Assembly: GCA_015491585.1 (NCBI GenBank) | Contig: WFVQ01000029.1 | Span: forward strand, 1-6,019 | DNA: 6,019 nucleotides | Reading direction: 5' to 3' | Source of the DNA: Deltaproteobacteria bacterium | GTDB taxonomy: Bacteria; Desulfobacterota; Dissulfuribacteria; Dissulfuribacterales; S140-46 | Shown here: piece after piece, positions 5,021 to 6,019 of the stretch | How the letters are laid out: the number at the start of each line of letters is the position of its first letter | Position numbering within the stretch: the first letter of the stretch is position 1 | The notes under the pieces: generated by a model | Seen by the model: only the letters and a program-made list of their open reading frames with translations | What the model was told of the DNA's origin: nothing | Database searches by the model: none | Translations under genes and position numbers: made by a program

Positions 5021-5820
5021 TGCGCTCGTCATGCTGGCGAGGCAGGGTGGCCAGGAGCTTCAGCAGGGCCGCAGGCAGTTATGATGCGCTCTCTCCTGTA
5101 CAAAGAGGGCTGGGGAAAGTGCTGCTGGAGCGTTTGCCGTCGAGACAGTTCGGTGCAATACTGGATCTCGGATGCGGAACAGGACGGCTCCTGGAGGATC
5201 TGGCCTGCCGCTGGCCAGCAGCCAAGCTGGCTGGAGGGGATATAGCGCCAGGGATGATAGTCCGCGCCAGGGAGCGGCAGTGCCTGGAACATGCCACCCT
5301 TCTCGTGCTGGACGCCTTAGGCCCCCTGCCGTTTCCGCCTGGTTCGTTCGATCTGGTGGTGAGCTCTGGCATGTTCCAGTGGCTTTCCTGGATACACGGG
5401 AGGGAGGCCGCCCTGGCCGCTGTCAGGGAGTGGGCCGGGCTCCTGCGCCAGGGAGGGGTGGTTGGGGTGGCCGCCTTCGGGCCTGGAACGCTGCGGGAGC
5501 TGGAAGCGGCCATGAAAAAGGCCCTGGGAGCTGGCCGTTCCCTTCCCTCTGACCGTTTTGCTGCTCTCGATGATCTCGCCCGGAGCCTCTCATCGTGCCT
5601 GGCGGTCCGTGTGGCCGAGGGGTTGGTGGATGTGAGGGAGTACGGCTCCCTGTTGGAGATGTTGAGGGTGCTCAAGGCCACTGGCGTGGTGCCGTCGTCC
5701 CGCGTTCCGCTCATCAGGAGCAGGGCTGCGCTGGAGAGGGTCGAGGCAGCATATCTGGAGATGTTTGGCTCGGTCAAGGCCACCTACGAGATGTTTGTGG
5801 TGACAGGAGAGAAAAGATGA
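5017..5820 (+). CDS. bioC: Malonyl-ACP O-methyltransferase BioC
   Basis: BioC uses S-adenosylmethionine (SAM) to methylate the free carboxyl of malonyl-ACP, disguising it as a fatty-acid primer and starting pimelate synthesis. The 267-residue product carries the BioC N-terminal signature ARSFSRAAGSYD (12-23), SAM motif I ILDLGCGTG (48-56), GGDIAPGMIVRAR for the second SAM contact, LPFPPGSFDLVVSSGMFQWL (post-I and motif II region), the family's GTLREL, and LLEMLRVLKATGV near the C-terminus. Length fits the family (about 250-280). The start shares ATGA with the stop of the preceding gene. A second in-frame ATG at 5020 is adjacent. GAGGAG at 5005-5010 is six bases from the first ATG and nine from the second. 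The stop overlaps the next start in the same way, so the operon is translationally coupled. Confidence 0.95.
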   Translation: MMRSSCWRGRVARSFSRAAGSYDALSPVQRGLGKVLLERLPSRQFGAILDLGCGTGRLLEDLACRWPAAKLAGGDIAPGMIVRARERQCLEHATLLVLDALGPLPFPPGSFDLVVSSGMFQWLSWIHGREAALAAVREWAGLLRQGGVVGVAAFGPGTLRELEAAMKKALGAGRSLPSDRFAALDDLARSLSSCLAVRVAEGLVDVREYGSLLEMLRVLKATGVVPSSRVPLIRSRAALERVEAAYLEMFGSVKATYEMFVVTGEKR

Positions 5821-6019
5821 GATTTTTCGTCGCTGGCACCGATACCGGTGTGGGCAAGACCTTGGTATCCGGGCTGTTCGTCCGTTTTCTGAGGGAGATG
5901 GGCCAGCGCGTGACATACCAGAAATGGGTCACCACCGGCGACCGGGACTTCAGTGGAGACGCCGAGTGGGTAAAGGATTTCGCAGCCATAGACGTGGATC
6001 CTGGCCGAGGTTCCCTTCA
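5817..6019 (+). CDS. bioD: Dethiobiotin synthetase BioD, 5' part (continues past the window)
   Basis: BioD is the ATP- and CO2-dependent enzyme that closes the ureido ring of 7,8-diaminopelargonate (DAPA) to make dethiobiotin. Only the first 67 residues are in the window, out of about 220-240 expected. The start is clear: ATGA overlaps the bioC stop, and AGGAG (5805-5809) lies seven bases upstream. The protein begins with FVAGTDTGVGKT (residues 4-15), the BioD P-loop with Lys14. It continues with YQKWVTTG, where Lys36 and Thr40 match the E. coli KPVASG region, and SGDAEW, where Asp48 matches the Asp of E. coli SDA. The Pro usual after the conserved Lys is Trp here. Product identity is firm from the P-loop and the operon. 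Confidence 0.93.
   Translation, partial: MRFFVAGTDTGVGKTLVSGLFVRFLREMGQRVTYQKWVTTGDRDFSGDAEWVKDFAAIDVDPGRGSL

Noticed and set aside
3628..5783. Long minus-strand open frames (3628-4347, 4256-4987, 5079-5783)
   Set aside because: They lie opposite well-identified biotin genes in GC-rich DNA, have no recognisable motifs, and are explained as antisense shadows.
1..6019. Mobile elements, CRISPR arrays, phage or defence genes
   Set aside because: No transposase or integrase, spaced repeats, terminal inverted repeats or toxin/defence motifs were seen. The genes are all housekeeping metabolism apart from one small unknown.

Overview
The window reads as ordinary chromosome from a Gram-negative bacterium. 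All recognisable genes lie on the + strand and are tightly packed and GC-rich, with frequent AGG (Arg) and ATA (Ile) codons. LpxC shows that the organism makes lipid A. The protein flavour and the small acidic Cys-containing protein suggest Desulfobacterota (the former deltaproteobacteria), but this is inference from memory of families, not a search result.

Layout. (1) 1-1390: the 3' part of an adenine deaminase gene (ade), cut by the window edge. (2) 1391-1706: a roughly 315-base intergenic region with no credible gene. It holds a hairpin plus T-tract terminator (1517-1546), an imperfect dyad (1551-1568), a near-consensus sigma-54 promoter pointing at lpxC (GG-N10-GC, 1634-1649), and a perfect 8-bp inverted repeat at the predicted transcription start (1655-1675). 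(3) 1707-2627: complete lpxC. (4) 2645-3080: a self-contained small transcription unit with a near-consensus sigma-70 promoter (TTGACA-N17-TGTAAT), a strong Shine-Dalgarno, a 91-residue acidic protein of unknown function, and a clear intrinsic terminator. (5) 3220-6019: a biotin operon of bioF, a BioH-type alpha/beta hydrolase, bioC, and the start of bioD. Its genes overlap by 20, 4 and 4 bases. The operon runs off the right edge, where more bio genes may follow.

How the genes work together. BioC methylates malonyl-ACP so that fatty-acid synthesis can build the pimeloyl chain. The BioH-like esterase then removes the methyl group to give pimeloyl-ACP. BioF condenses this with alanine to form KAPA (7-keto-8-aminopelargonate), and BioD later closes the ureido ring. 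Three early steps and one late step of biotin synthesis are therefore co-transcribed and probably translationally coupled. Ade (purine salvage) and LpxC (lipid A) are unrelated neighbours.

I did not find an obviously new multi-gene system. The most interesting observations are the apparent sigma-54 control of lpxC with a dyad at its start site, and the strongly signalled but unexplained small protein between lpxC and the biotin operon.
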